DNA of 64,000 nucleotides from Entoloma clypeatum (Eukaryota > Basidiomycota > Agaricomycetes > Agaricales > Entolomataceae): positions 3,844,001 to 3,908,000 of the forward strand of contig OY751488.1 of assembly GCA_963565915.1 (NCBI GenBank), read 5' to 3'. The translations under genes and the position numbers were made by a program. Positions 41,642 to 52,935 of this stretch are shown here, one piece after another. Positions within the stretch are counted from its first letter, which is position 1. Each line of letters begins with the position of its first letter. A model generated the notes under the pieces. The model saw nothing but the letters and a program-made list of their open reading frames with translations, ran no database searches and was not told where the DNA came from.

Positions 41642-41788
41642 ATGCGTTTTGCTCTTGTGATCCTTTTCATCTCTCTGTCCATCGCGCACACCGTCGCAGT
41701 GCCACTCCGGGGTAGGGGATTTAAATTATGCCACTGGAGGGGCATCCCCGTGCGTTGCGTCTGTTATCAACTCAAGGGGTGCGAGTGA
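41642..41788 (+). CDS. Small secreted Cys-rich peptide, copy 3
   Basis: 48 codons plus stop layout as in copy 2. The signal peptide differs at three residues (MRFALVILFISLSIAHTVAV). The mature part is PLRGRGFKL followed by four Cys in C-x8-C-x-C-x5-C with the core GIPVRC. About 16 of 28 mature residues differ from copy 2, yet the 71-bp intron five bases after the stop (41794-41864) differs by only about one substitution and one deletion. Charge is about +5. It precedes, on the opposite strand, a secreted aspartic protease; nothing shows they are functionally linked. Confidence 0.8.
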   Translation: MRFALVILFISLSIAHTVAVPLRGRGFKLCHWRGIPVRCVCYQLKGCE

Positions 41789-42470
41789 CCAAGGTCAGTC
41801 ACTGTCCCATTTGCAATGATCTTCCCGACTGCCCATGACTGACCCGAGGGACCTGAAATTGTAGTGATGCCTTGAAGTATCGAGGGAGTGCCATTAGAAC
41901 AGACCCTCTGGCTCTTTACGCTGGTAAGTCTACAGTGACAGCCGTGGGTCATGGTAGCACCAACTCATGATTATTTAGTTACGCATCGGTTTCACGAGGG
42001 AGCGTGTTTAGTTGGCTTCTTCCCTCTAGTCTTGCTCGCTCGTACGCTATGCAGCTAGTGTTTTCGATTTGTATTCAATGGGAAGACTCAATCTGCACTT
42101 CCACTGGCTAACACTGGCGAGGGATAGGAAACAGGCGTCCGCGGCCGTTTAGTCACGATCAGCGCCATATTGCACGGGGATAGGGGCCGAGAGCTTCTTG
42201 TGCGAATTCAAGTTGTTTGAAACCTGTTTTAACCCACGTAAAATCAGAACGGTCTGAAACGCGCTCCCGAGACGTATGCGACTGCGATCTCGAACGCACC
42301 CACCACAAACGACTTCAACGATGTAGTTCGTTGCAGAGGGTGTACTGCACACACTGCCACAGACGAAGGATATAGATAGTCACATGTGACACGCCTTAGA
42401 TTTAGGTAAAGGCGGTTGATCCATTTTCTGTTTTTCATGTAACACAATAGTACATAGAACATCAACCTAC

Positions 42471-44405
42471 TCAAAACAACGACCCGACCAACACCAGGGC
42501 CGCTGTCACGCCACCGGTCGACACGCGACGCCCCAATCCCCACGCGGAGCTTGTCTTACCCGTAGGTATCCCAGTCGCGGTCACACTCGCTGCCGCCGAC
42601 CCGATTGTCGCACTCGGCACCGGCGCATTCGCATCGCTCTGCGCCATAGCTCCACTCGAAAGCTCAGCGAACCCAATGGAAGGCGGGCTGTATCGGAACA
42701 CCGAGTACACGTTTTTCTTTTTGCGATGATTGTAAAAAAAGTGGTCAATTCTTAGATGCAATTTTTTTCTAACCGAGTGACTTACGAGGAATGTATCGCC
42801 AAAAATCCAAGACGGCGCCGACTGCCCCGTCGTCAACTGGAAGAATGCGCCTAGGCAATCGGTGGCGGTCAACTGGGCAAGCCTAAAATCCTCTTCGCTG
42901 ATCGGCCAGCTCCGTCCACCAAACGACACGGTGATGTTTGCTGTGGCGCTGCAAGCTGTAAACAGAGATAAAAGTTAAAAAAACCAAATTGACAGGAGTT
43001 CGCTGCCAGCAAGAAGACGCACGATATATGTAATAACCCTTGAAATTCCCTCTTCCCGGCGTCGCACCGGGGATCTGCTCATATATCGAGGTTATGAACT
43101 GCGAAGGGCCACCAACGAGGGTGGTGCCAGTGTCGATGGCTGCAAGGGCTTGCTGACCGGCTGGAGCTTGTATCGAATTTCCCTTCACGCTAAGTGCTAT
43201 GAACTGCTCAGCCACGGGGGAACCAAACCGTGAAGAGAAGAACGACATACAGGTCAGTGGAAGGATCCAATACGACGGGGGAGCGGCGAGGTCGATATAC
43301 TCGATATCACCCGTGTACAACGAGCTGTTGAGAAACCCTTCATAGAAATAAAAAAAAAACGTTTCACTAAATCTTCAACCAACCGAAGAAAGAGAGATAT
43401 TAAGGCTCACCCATCGTAAAAGATCCCCCAGCCTCCAACGTCGACGCCTTCGAATTATTGACAAACCTCGTCAGCTGAAACGCCATCACTGGCTCGTTCC
43501 ATGCCCCTCCTTTCGCCAACGCCTGCCAAAACGGCATCGCCCCCGACGCCGCGATCACGTTCCACCCCAACCCCAACAGCCCCGACACTGGCGCCGTCAG
43601 CAGCCCGCTCGAAAGGGTGTCACACAAGGCGAAGGTCTGGTTCGAAACGGAGAAGCCGGCCATTTGGACGACATCAGACCCTAGAGTGCCCGCGGCTTCG
43701 CCGGAGCCGTAAGTGATGCTGAAGGGGGTGGTGGAGCGGAGGAAAGAGGACGAGGAGGCTGGGTTGAAGGTAGGGATTCTGGTGCAGGCTGTGGTGCTGC
43801 AGTTGGAGTCGGCTACCCAGAGATCGCTAAAGGGGGGACGTATAAGGGCCTGTTAGGGTGTTGAAGCAAAAAAAAAATGGCTGGCACTTACGATGAACCA
43901 GTGTCAAGGATGACGTCATACGAAACGGGAGGAGTCCCCAGCGCAAGAGATCCAAAGAAACTAGCAGTAGGAGATTGCCGAAATTCATTAAAGGGGGCTG
44001 GCATGCAAAAAGGGTCAATGAACATACCTTGAATCAGAATTCTGGTTAGTGAGTCTATGACCGCCGAAAAGAGAAGAAAATAGAGCATTTTAGTACACAC
44101 GAATGCACCTCAAACCAAAAAAAAACAGACACCCACAGATTCGTTCCCCGTCCCCGCTTCTCCTTGGTCACCTCCCCATCGCCATACTTCATATTCATAT
44201 GTTCCCTATGTGTCCTGCACCACTTCCCCCATTCCTCTGGTGTTCGCGCAGGAGACGTCCGCCGCTGCAGGGGCAATACCATCGTCTGACCAACACCTGG
44301 AGAACTGGGGCTGGAGGCGACCCGTTCGAGAGCAGAGCATGGTACCGAGGAGGTTGAGATCAACACCACAAGAGCCAACGACACAGAAACAAAAATAGAC
44401 GGCAT
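42471..44405 (-). CDS. Secreted pepsin-like (A1) aspartic protease, probably GPI-anchored
   Basis: Start ATG 44405 gives a signal peptide (MPSIFVSVSLALVVLISTSS). After a basic propeptide, mature motifs follow: SFFGSLALGTPPVSYDVIL with catalytic DTGSS (near 43890), SVSNQTFALCDTLSSGLL, GLLGLGWNVIA, then the second catalytic site AAIDTGTTLVGGPSQF (near 43120) and SWIFGDTFL. The C-terminal exon carries a Ser/Ala/Thr-rich stalk and a terminal hydrophobic segment (VTAALVLVGSLF), typical of a GPI signal. At least six introns, for example about 43330-43410 and 42720-42790. Family and both active-site Asp are certain; exact exon edges of the N-terminal third are not. Confidence 0.9.
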
Positions 44406-45117
44406 CACGCAGCCGGAATTAGATGGACAAGCGGTTTTAAGGGTCTCCAATGGATAGCGTTTTCCGTTTTCTTCTTTTTTGTGACTTTGACGAGTGACGA
44501 GGGATGTAAGACGGCAGAAGAGATAAAAACCAGAAAAAGCAGCAGAGACGGAAAGTTTGAAAGACAAGCAAGAAGAAGAGGAGCTCCGCCAGTGAGCGTC
44601 TGAAATGTTTGGGAAAAAGGAGTTCAGTCAGGCTGCGCAGTTGTCACGATCCGATGATGATCGAGACCAAGTGCTGACAGTCCACAGAATTCTTGACCGG
44701 CAATGAATGCTATCGACCCAAGCGTTGACCAGCAGCTGACTTCGGGCTGGTGTCTAGTAGTCAAGTGGATTCTTGGTGGTCTCCTGTATTCATTGCGAAC
44801 CATCGACGACCAAGGTCGGGCCGCCCAATCTGAGACGTCGAAGAAATTCTGTTAGTAGGCAGATTATCGACCCCCCCAGTTTGCACAGTCTGACCAACCG
44901 AGTTGGGAGAGTTAGCTCAACATCGAAGACGCGAGAAAGGCTGGGCGCCACGACGTTAACCACGCTACAAATTATAATCTGTCATGATAATATTTAGTTT
45001 TTCAATCAATGATTCTTGCAACGTCTACGCACACAGGAAGCTGAGAGTTCCATATAATATACAGATAAAGTACAGGTACAATAATAATAAGGAACAACTG
45101 AATGAATAAGAAACCCT
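44406..45117. other. Intergenic, no gene seen
   Basis: Upstream region of the protease and 3' side of histone H3. No recognised motif. Confidence 0.5.
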
Positions 45118-45705
45118 CTACGACCGCTCGCCACGCAACCTCCGTGCCAGAGCCAAGTCTTTTGGTTGAATCGTTACACGCTTGGCGTGGATAGCGGCAA
45201 GGTTGGTGTCTTCGAATAGTGAGACAAGGTACGCCTCGGCTGCTTCTTGGAGTGCCATTACAGCAGATGATTGGAAGCGGAGGTCAGTCTAGCGGACAAA
45301 GGTGTCAACGGAAAAAATCGCCAGTGGCATGCCAAGATAGACATACCTTGAAATCTTGTGCGATTTCACGAACAAGACGTTGGAAAGGGAGCTTGCGGAT
45401 GAGCAGCTCTGTCGATTTTTGGTAACGTCTGATTTCACGGAGGGCGACGGTTCCAGGGCGGAAACGATGAGGCTTCTTGACACCACCGGCAGCGGCCTAG
45501 ATGCGAAGAGTTGTGAGTTATCAACTATTGGTTCGAAAAAAGGCGAATGCGTACGGCAGTCTTACGAGCTGCTGAGGATTTGGCAGCGAGTTGTTTACGG
45601 GGCGCCTTGCCTATGGAATCGACGTCATTGACTGACGATGAGAGGACGCGTTGAAGTCGACATACCACCAGTAGATTTGCGAGCTGTTTGCTTAGTGCGG
45701 GCCAT
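45118..45705 (-). CDS. Histone H3
   Basis: Core nucleosome histone. Exons 45705-45666, 45610-45555, 45496-45347, 45288-45118 give exactly 138 residues plus stop. N-terminal tail [20 protein letters not shown] with modifiable Lys4, 9, 14 and 18 is conserved. The fold region ([52 protein letters not shown]) is complete. The tail between Lys23 and the Lys27-equivalent reads KSSAARK, two residues longer than the animal/yeast AARK arrangement. The residues before GGVKKPH are AAA instead of PAT. Divergent from H4 with 259 bp between start codons. Confidence 0.97.
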
Positions 45706-45964
45706 TGCGAGCGGGTAATATAAAGTGTTGTTGGTGGTGGTGGTGGTGGTGGTAGTAAGAGTGGGGTCTTAAAAAGAAATTGTGGTCGCCTATTTATGTC
45801 AACATACCCGCGTCACGCACGTGACTAGCGCGCTTTGAGACAATCAACAAACGGAAATGGAGCACAGCCACATGCCGATTCTACATAAGCCGTGTGGTGG
45901 CAATGCGGTCATTCTATTCACTACCACCACCACTACACACAACTTCACACACACACAACTCAAC
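45706..45964. promoter_or_regulatory. Bidirectional H3/H4 promoter
   Basis: 259 bp between the two divergent histone start codons. Contains GTCACGCACGTGACTAGCGCG at its centre (an E-box-like CACGTGAC and a GC-rich G1/S-type motif), a CCTATTTATG word, and (CCA)n/(CCACCA)n tracts in each 5' UTR. Shared S-phase regulation is expected. Confidence 0.75.
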
Positions 45965-46389
45965 ATGTCTGGACGCGGAAAAGGTGGCAAGGTAACATCA
46001 CAATTCAAGTCACTGGGATTTCGGGACTTGCTCATCGTGTTCTCAAGGGTCTCGGAAAGGGTGGTGCCAAGCGTCATCGCAAGATTCTTCGCGACAACAT
46101 CCAGGGTATCACAAAACCCGCCATTCGTCGTCTCGCTCGTCGTGGGGGTGTGAAGCGTATCTCTGGTCTCATCTATGAAGAGACCCGTGGTGTATTGAAG
46201 ATCTTCCTCGAGAATGTATGTCGAATTCCATTCTCCATCTCTTTGTCTGTTTTAACGCGTCATTCCTTTCAGGTTATCCGTGATTCAGTGACATACACAG
46301 AACACGCCAAGCGGAAAACAGTGACAGCACTGGACGTTGTCTACGCTCTGAAGCGGTCGGGGCGCACACTATATGGTTTCGGTGCATAG
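45965..46389 (+). CDS. Histone H4
   Basis: Exons 45965-45991, 46048-46215 and 46273-46389 (introns GTAACA/AAG and GTATGT/CAG) encode 103 residues, the canonical length. The tail [20 protein letters not shown] and the fold ([39 protein letters not shown]) are standard. The first intron falls after nine codons, between Lys8 and Gly9. Confidence 0.98.
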
Positions 46390-47658
46390 AAGCGATGTCG
46401 ATGTATTTGGATTGTACACTATTGTATTGTATCATTATTTTTATCTCTCGACATAGGTCTGCTGTTGCCGTCTATAGTTTCCGTGAATCCCCACTTTTAC
46501 TCGACATTATTACTTTGTCGACTTCAAATGACATCTCTTCCCAACATCCCAGTCAGTCACTTTTTTTCAAATGCTTCACCCTTACCGTGGCGTACCATGA
46601 CTTGGTGCAATCTAATCTCCGTTCTTGTGGATCTGTCAAAACCCTCCACATCCGATGGAAAGGCGACACACACCCCCAGTTCCATTTATTCACAGCTATC
46701 CGACCACAGCGCCGCGCCACACGTCCTGCACCCCTCCGTCCTCCCTCTGCTCTCTTCCTTCCGGGGCTCCGCCACCACCTCCGCGTGCCTCCTCCCCGGA
46801 AGACTCAACCAGGCGTTCCCTCCTGGGGCAGGACACAGACGTCACCAAAGAGCACCTCCGCCTCGCTAAGACCTCTGTCCCTCTCCGCCATATCCGCCCG
46901 GCCGCTCCTCCTGCCCAACGCCTCCCAGGGACTGAGGGTGAAGCTGGCCCTACGATACACTCTTCACTACTCGTACCGGAATCATAGTCTCCTTCACTCT
47001 TCCAACCTTCTTTTCTCGCTCCATGCATCATCACCTTGTTGTTGATCTTCAAAGACCAACACGGGAATCATTTTTATATCATATTTGTGATGATTTTCCA
47101 CCGTGATACAACAGTCGAACTCATGTCCCCCCCCCTGTCAAGCGATAGAGCCTCCTGGCAGTCCTCTCCTCCGTCCTCGGCACCTTTTACCGGACGTCGA
47201 GGGTATTGGACGCTCTGACGTGGATGAAGAGATCGCCCCTCCTAGGTTCTCGAGTGGAGCAGGGCCTGTTTCCCCGTCATAGTCGGAGTGAGTCTGGCAG
47301 TGCGATAACGGCAACTGGATTCCCCGCGCCCAGTCAAGTTCCGCACATAATCCTATGAACAAAGTAGCGAAGGCTAGCCTCAACCTCTCGCTCCATGCTA
47401 CATCAAGTTCCACTTCATCTATTACACATTGAAGATATATGATACATATTGTAAGCCGATAATACATACTTAAGCCAGAGAGGGGGGTGATTGGGCGGCG
47501 ATATTTAGGCTGTTGTAGAAGAACAAGAAATAATAGTGTTGCGTCGAAAATGCATACAGTATGTAAATAAAAAAAGAAACCAAGGAAGTTTACAGTGGGG
47601 GTATCAAGAAACAACGGACGACACAACAGCTTGTCTAGCCTCCAGTGGCGTGAGCAGT
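46390..47658. other. Stretch without confident gene
   Basis: Several Pro/Ser/Arg-rich ORFs of 60-216 codons occur on both strands in a GC-rich zone (46660-47000). None shows a domain, and mutual overlap suggests composition effects. A spliced plus-strand gene ending near 47281 (IAPPRFSSGAGPVSPS) cannot be excluded. Confidence 0.35.
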
Positions 47659-50533
47659 CTATTCCGTTTCGTCGACAAAAATATCATTATAATGGTTCAA
47701 GATCGTCTCTATGGCCTGCACCGCATCATTTCAGATAACAAAAGAAAGCACTCCTAACAAGAAAAAAAACGTACCAAATTCTGCAAGGTGGCATCCGCCA
47801 TCCCTCCATTCGCCTGCCCATTAACCCCAAATAGTGTTGGCCCAAACACGATGGCGAGGTTCTGCATCGACATCGAGTTCACCGGCGCATTTTGGTTAAT
47901 CCTTCAGGGAAAAACGGCATCAGCGACATCATAAAAGAGATAATAAAAAATTGCAACGCACCGGTATAAGTGACCCAAAAAGTACTTGAGAGTCGCATAA
48001 TTAGGGTCAGGAAGTTCGTTAACTCGCTCATGCAGCCGTATGTGTCGGAGCCGGTCGCTCTCGATTCCTGAGATGAAAGCTTAGATGTCACTTCCCATAA
48101 TAAAAAATTCAAAAGCATATGGGGAACGTACGAGCGGCATCGATGAACCCCTGGTGCAAGCTAGATGTTAAAAGCGGATCCGGCAGATCACGAAGCCACA
48201 TCTTGAGCACACTCGTCACATTATGAATATCTCCCGACCATTCTGGCGCGTCGAGGTCGACCGCATCGAGATCTGCCGTGATGCGTCAATTTGACATCAC
48301 CAATCCATCCCAAGAAAACAGGAACAACCCCCGGACGAGGAAGCATACATACCCTTGTCTAACTGCTGCCTCAACCCGGCAACCTTGCTCGTCATCCCGC
48401 TGATGCGATATATCCCCTGCACATGCATCCCGTAATTCTCGATCGCGTGACAGCATTTCTCCATAATCGGTGGCACTTCCACGTTGTCCCGGGCCATCTG
48501 TTCCCCAAGATCGACACCAAAGGTCGGCCTTCCCCCTCCGCCTCCCGCTCCTACCCCCGCTCCGCCCCGTTCAGGGGGAGTGCCATTAGTGCTGCCATGG
48601 CCACTGACGGACGTCGCGATGGGGGTCGGCGCGGTGTTGATGCCGTTAAGATTGGGAGAGATGTTCATAACGGATCTGTCGCTGAGATTATTGTACGGGT
48701 GTGCTATGGGAGGAAGCTGGTTGTAGAATGTGACGTTAAATTTCATTCAAGTCACAAAAGCTCATCGCTCACAAAGCCTTCATCTGACGGTCCTTCTCGT
48801 CGAGGCCCCCTAGGTGCATTCGCCCCACGAGCATAAGCATAGTGTTGCATGTAGACCTTGAAGTCGCCCCGGTTATCAATAGTTTCAATGGACGCCTTGA
48901 GCCCGAGCCCTGGAAGTTGAAAGGATGAGTATCGCACAAGTTTGCATATATGGAATCCACCAACCTTCTTCTTTGGGAGGAACCAATATCGATCCATCGC
49001 TAAGGACGATGCTTTCGTAGAGAAAAGCATACCTCGTCAGATGGTACTGTGTACCAAGATCCATTTCGTCCGCACACTCTTTGAGTGACTTCGGTTGGAC
49101 AATCAATGAATAAATCATGAATAGGGAATAATAAACCAACACGGAGAAGTCGAGGCAATTGGAAATTGAAATATTCCTGCCTCATGTGCTGTGTATCCGT
49201 CATCGCTTTCCGGTATTGATCAGACGCTGTCGACACCCTCGACCTGATATCGTCCTCTTGTCGTTGAATCTGTGTCGACTCGTTAGATGTGGCAGACGGC
49301 GTGTCTAGGTTCTCTGACACTCACATTCCCCGGATTCTTCCCTTTCAACAGAAGTCCACCCTTTGCCACTGCCTTTCCAATCGCCCGCTTGCCTCCCGTA
49401 GCTCCAGCTTTTGGTTGTACGGCGTTGTTCAGCGATTCACCCTCCTTCTGAAGTAGGAGACGCTCCAGCTCCTCCGATGTGATCTCCAAACGATTTTTGC
49501 TCTTTTCCGTCATGCTTTGGGACTCCTGAAGGGTTCGTTCGTATCTCGTTGCGAGATCTTTTGTCTGCTTTGATGTAAGATGGGTTGGTGAACAAAATTA
49601 TGCCCCACCTGCTTCCGATTCTTGTCCACCTCTTTCGCCAGAGTTGCGAGCTCGTCGCCCATCTCATTCAACCGCTGTGCAAAGCGTAATCTATTTTCGG
49701 CCATCAATTCATGGACCCTCAAGGTCGCCTGCCATGCATTAACAAATGTCCTAAACGTTAGATATGAGTGTGCCTGCGCTTCAATGATATGCACCGGTGA
49801 CTTACCCCGCTTTCCCATCGTTCACTGCGTACATCTCTGCTGTAGATCGCGCCAGTTTTTGCAGAGTTTTCCCATACTCTTCTTCCATTATGGCCCGCTT
49901 TTTGAAGAATACGGATGCTTCCTGTCATTATTGAGGACGGGGGACACCAACGAGGAACATAAATCACTCACCCTGCAGGAGACCATACTCTGCTTTATCC
50001 GATCTAACAGGAGTGGTATGCCACACTGGAAACATTGATTGAAATGAGAACCCGAGTTGTAAACAAAAAAGCCCGAATCTCACGTCAAGGTCGCATAAAG
50101 CCCGAAGAATACTTTCATCAAAGTTCGTCTCCACCAGCCCAGGCGCGTCAGTATCTCGCCGGTCCCTCTCTGAACCGATGATACTAGGCGGACTGTCTTG
50201 CCACCTGGACGCCGACGACCGTCCTGAGGAATCGATACTTGACCGAGGCGGTACTGGCGAGGCCGACGACAACATCTGTGGACTGGAACTCGGCGAGTCC
50301 CTCAAGTCATATCCTCGTCGATGGGATGGTCGTCCATGGCCGATGCTGCTGCCGCTGGGCTGTGCAAGGTCAGAATGATCTCCACTCTCCCATGCACTCG
50401 ATACGTATCCCTCCTCCGTCATCGCCATGTCCCTGAGTCGATCCACAGGTTGCAGTGGTATGTTCGCTGGATACGTAGGGGCGCTGCAGGCAGGGACAGC
50501 GATGTCGACCGGGAGAAGAGTCGAGCTCGTCAA
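47659..50533 (-). CDS. F-BAR and RhoGAP domain protein (Rgd1-like)
   Basis: GTPase-activating protein for Rho-type GTPases that binds curved membrane; the yeast homologue acts on Rho3/Rho4 in polarity and stress. The N-terminal disordered region (about 150 residues, Ser/Asp/Arg-rich) is followed by an F-BAR: CGIPLLLDRIKQSMVSCRE, ASVFFKKRAIMEEEYGKTL, FVNAWQATLRVHELMAENRL, QYHLTRYAFLYES. A linker (GGAGVGAGGGGG) precedes the RhoGAP: FGVDLGEQMARDNVEVPPIM, QGIYRISGMTSKV with the Arg finger near 48390, LPDPLLTSS, SMQNLAIVFGPTLFGVN. The last exon ends ILNHYNDIFVDETE, TAG at 47659-47661. Around ten short introns; the first is 50026-50083. Start is the first Met of the open first exon; an upstream exon is possible. 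Confidence 0.92.
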
Positions 50534-51826
50534 GCAACAGCGGCAGCGCTGGATCAGTTTGGGTGGTCACGAGATTTCCACGTGGGTAAGCCAAGTGCCC
50601 GCCAACTTACTTTGACTGGACTTGACTCCTTAAAATTCTATCTTGCTACCAGAGATACGATATCTCGGTTCAACGGTCTCCAGCTACTCGTTGGGCGAAA
50701 CCCCTTGCGTGCAGTGACTCTTCTTTCTCTGTTAAACTTGCCCTCGGACACCCTTAATCTGGCAAACATCTACATGCGATGGACCTCCCACCTTTTCATG
50801 TTTCTCTTCAAGTCTATCTGCTAATCCCTGATGCTCCTGGAATCCTTGTTGCGTGTTTCGTTGAGTTCAAAGTTGCTATCAGTAAACGCCCAGCAAAGAA
50901 ACTCAAACATCACATCATGTGCCAGTGGTACCTACTCCTTCAGCGCCCAGTGGGGCTCATCTGCTTGGCGAAGTGCCACACAACCCGCTGTTTTCCTGAG
51001 ACGAGGCCTAGGCTCGCCTGTGACATCTCGGAGAGTGAGGCTAAACCCGGACCCGCGAACATGTGGCATGTGGCACCCTTAGGTATTGCCCGTTCGCAAT
51101 GGTGTGAAGGGAGACCGTTCTGACGTCTTTGCACCATCCGCCGTAGACTCACAATGAAACTTACTTTTTCTGCAGCACATGTACTACGGATTTGTAAAAG
51201 CCATGGTGTCCGACCAAGACGAGACACGAGGCTTTTGGGGTTTCAATGTTCAATTTTCACTGTGATATCCCTCTTTAGGAAGCGATACGGGGCGCCCCAC
51301 ACAATGTCGATAGACATAGTGCGAAGGTGTCTGTTGACATGGGCATGTGAGCTGGAGGAAGCGCCCTTCCCATGCAACTTGACGTAACTAATACCTGTGT
51401 CAAAGTTCATCATTCTGTCGAAAGGAACAAGATTCGGTTTATATCAGATCCGATTTATGAGATGTTCCATAAGGCGAATTATGGGCAGAAATACTTACCT
51501 CCTGTCTATAAAATACAACGAGAATCCCCGTCGCTTTCTTAGTTTTTCTTCGTCATATCTGGCGCGAAAGCATGTGTCATATCGTAAACATGCAAAATGC
51601 AGTAAACTAATAGTATCCGTAACAAGACCAGCGAAAGCGATGCGCAAAAAAAGAATGAGGCAGTTAGAATGTTGTCATATCCATCATGTATTCCAATTCC
51701 AAAAAAAGATGAAACCACCCGGCGATCGACCATATACTGCCGTACGTGAGAACTACAATGATTCGGAAAGCGTGTAGTATCACATCAAGCATCATGGAGT
51801 GAAGCTGGGCGAATATTCAGCGGCAT
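50534..51826. other. Intergenic stretch, no gene recognised
   Basis: ORFs of up to 126 codons on both strands carry no motif. Should include the promoter of the F-BAR/RhoGAP gene. Confidence 0.4.
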
Positions 51827-52174
51827 TCAACGCACGCCACCACACATGCAGGGGTAGCATTTATGAGCAGTGTTCTGCTGCACAAGATGCTCGTCGGGAC
51901 CATATCTGGGGTAGCAGAAATTTCAAGCTATACGAGAGGCGAAGGTCCAAAACAATACCACTTACGCGGTCGTGCACTGGCAAGAATGGTCTTCTGTCAG
52001 ATGTGCCCGACTGAGGGCACAATCCTTCTTATTACAATCGAGCTGTATAAAAAAGGAAAAGGCTCGGGAACAATCCCAGAAGCAGAGCGAACAAACGTCA
52101 CCGACCTTCTGTCGTTTCGTCAGGAACTGATGGCCGCACACATACTGGTCGTAGATGTGGAGTAAGAGGCACAT
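51827..52174 (-). CDS. Small Cys/His-rich intracellular protein (74 aa)
   Basis: Three exons, 52174-52106, 52042-51966 and 51905-51827, joined by phase-consistent introns (GTCGGT/ACAG, 63 bp; GTAAGT/CCAG, 60 bp), give 74 residues starting MCLLLHIYDQYVCGHQFLTK. Nine Cys and several His are arranged CGH ... DCNKKDC ... H ... HSCQC ... HKCYPCMC. This is the layout of small fungal CGH...DC..C..S..H proteins that are probably zinc-binding and of unknown function. No signal peptide is visible, as the N-terminus is MCLL with only a short hydrophobic run. Confidence 0.7.
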
Positions 52175-52935
52175 CGTGTGGACTGGTTTTTTTGCACGGG
52201 GAAGAACAAAAGGCTCGCGTTTGCCTGAAGGAAGGAGGTTCACAGCTAGATCGTCTTATAAGCGTACAGCAATGTGGCGTCTTCATGGGGCTGCTGCGCA
52301 TATATCGGATGTCACAAAGAGTCCAGTCCGTTCTCATCCAACGGTCCATGTTTTAGGGGATTAGACCTTCAGGAAGTCATGGAAATAGATATGGCCTCTG
52401 ATTAGGTGTCCTATATGCGAGTTCAATTTGCTTAGAATGGAGTAATCTTACCGAATAAAACTTCGCTAACGGGCCAGTCGGAAGCCACGTAGGTTGTCAT
52501 TTCCAACGTAGGAAAAGTCACCGATCCATCACGACAAGAGGGGGGCGCCAGTCCTTCGGAAAAAGTGATATATGGCCGTTTTGAAGGAATGTGGCTGAGT
52601 GTCGAGGAGATCGATGGTGGCAAAAATAGGAAACGTGGTTGAATCTCATGACAGACCACTGATAGGATCTAAGCCACTCCTCACCAAGCTCTAGATAAGA
52701 CAACGTCAGTAACCGAAAGAAGGCAGAGCACGTACATTAGAAATGGTCAAATTTTCTTCATACCAGACCACAAGTAGAAGACTCTTCAGATGACGTCCTC
52801 ACAGGCAGGCAATGGATCCTCATGCGCGTCAGCTATGGTGGACGTCCAAAATTATATTTAGATTAATCCAACCTGGAAGAAGATAAAGATACAACAAGAA
52901 ACAAACGGGATCGAGATGAACGCCGAAGACAACCG
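52175..52935. other. Stretch without confident gene
   Basis: Minus-strand ORF pieces (SYLELGEEWLRSYQW; TTYVASDWPVSEVLFG) lie at 52430-52700 but lack a recognisable family or a coherent exon chain. Confidence 0.35.

Larger units (their letters stand above)
41450..42440 (+). repeat. Segmental duplication block C (dispersed copy)
   Basis: Matches block B over promoter, peptide gene, both UTR introns and roughly 500 bp of 3' flank with few differences (for example GTGATGCCTTGAAGTATCGA is shared). It lies 27 kb from block B, beyond the nested retrotransposons. The left edge is near AACTCTGAAGCGTCCC and the right edge near TTTAGGTAAAGG. Confidence 0.85.

Noticed and set aside
41642..44405. Functional pairing of peptide copy 3 with the adjacent aspartic protease
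   Set aside because: Only proximity supports it. Copies 1 and 2 have no protease neighbour, and the peptide block is a dispersed duplication.
46465..47281. Pro/Ser-rich plus-strand gene downstream of H4
   Set aside because: Exon chain could not be built in phase and no domain is visible.
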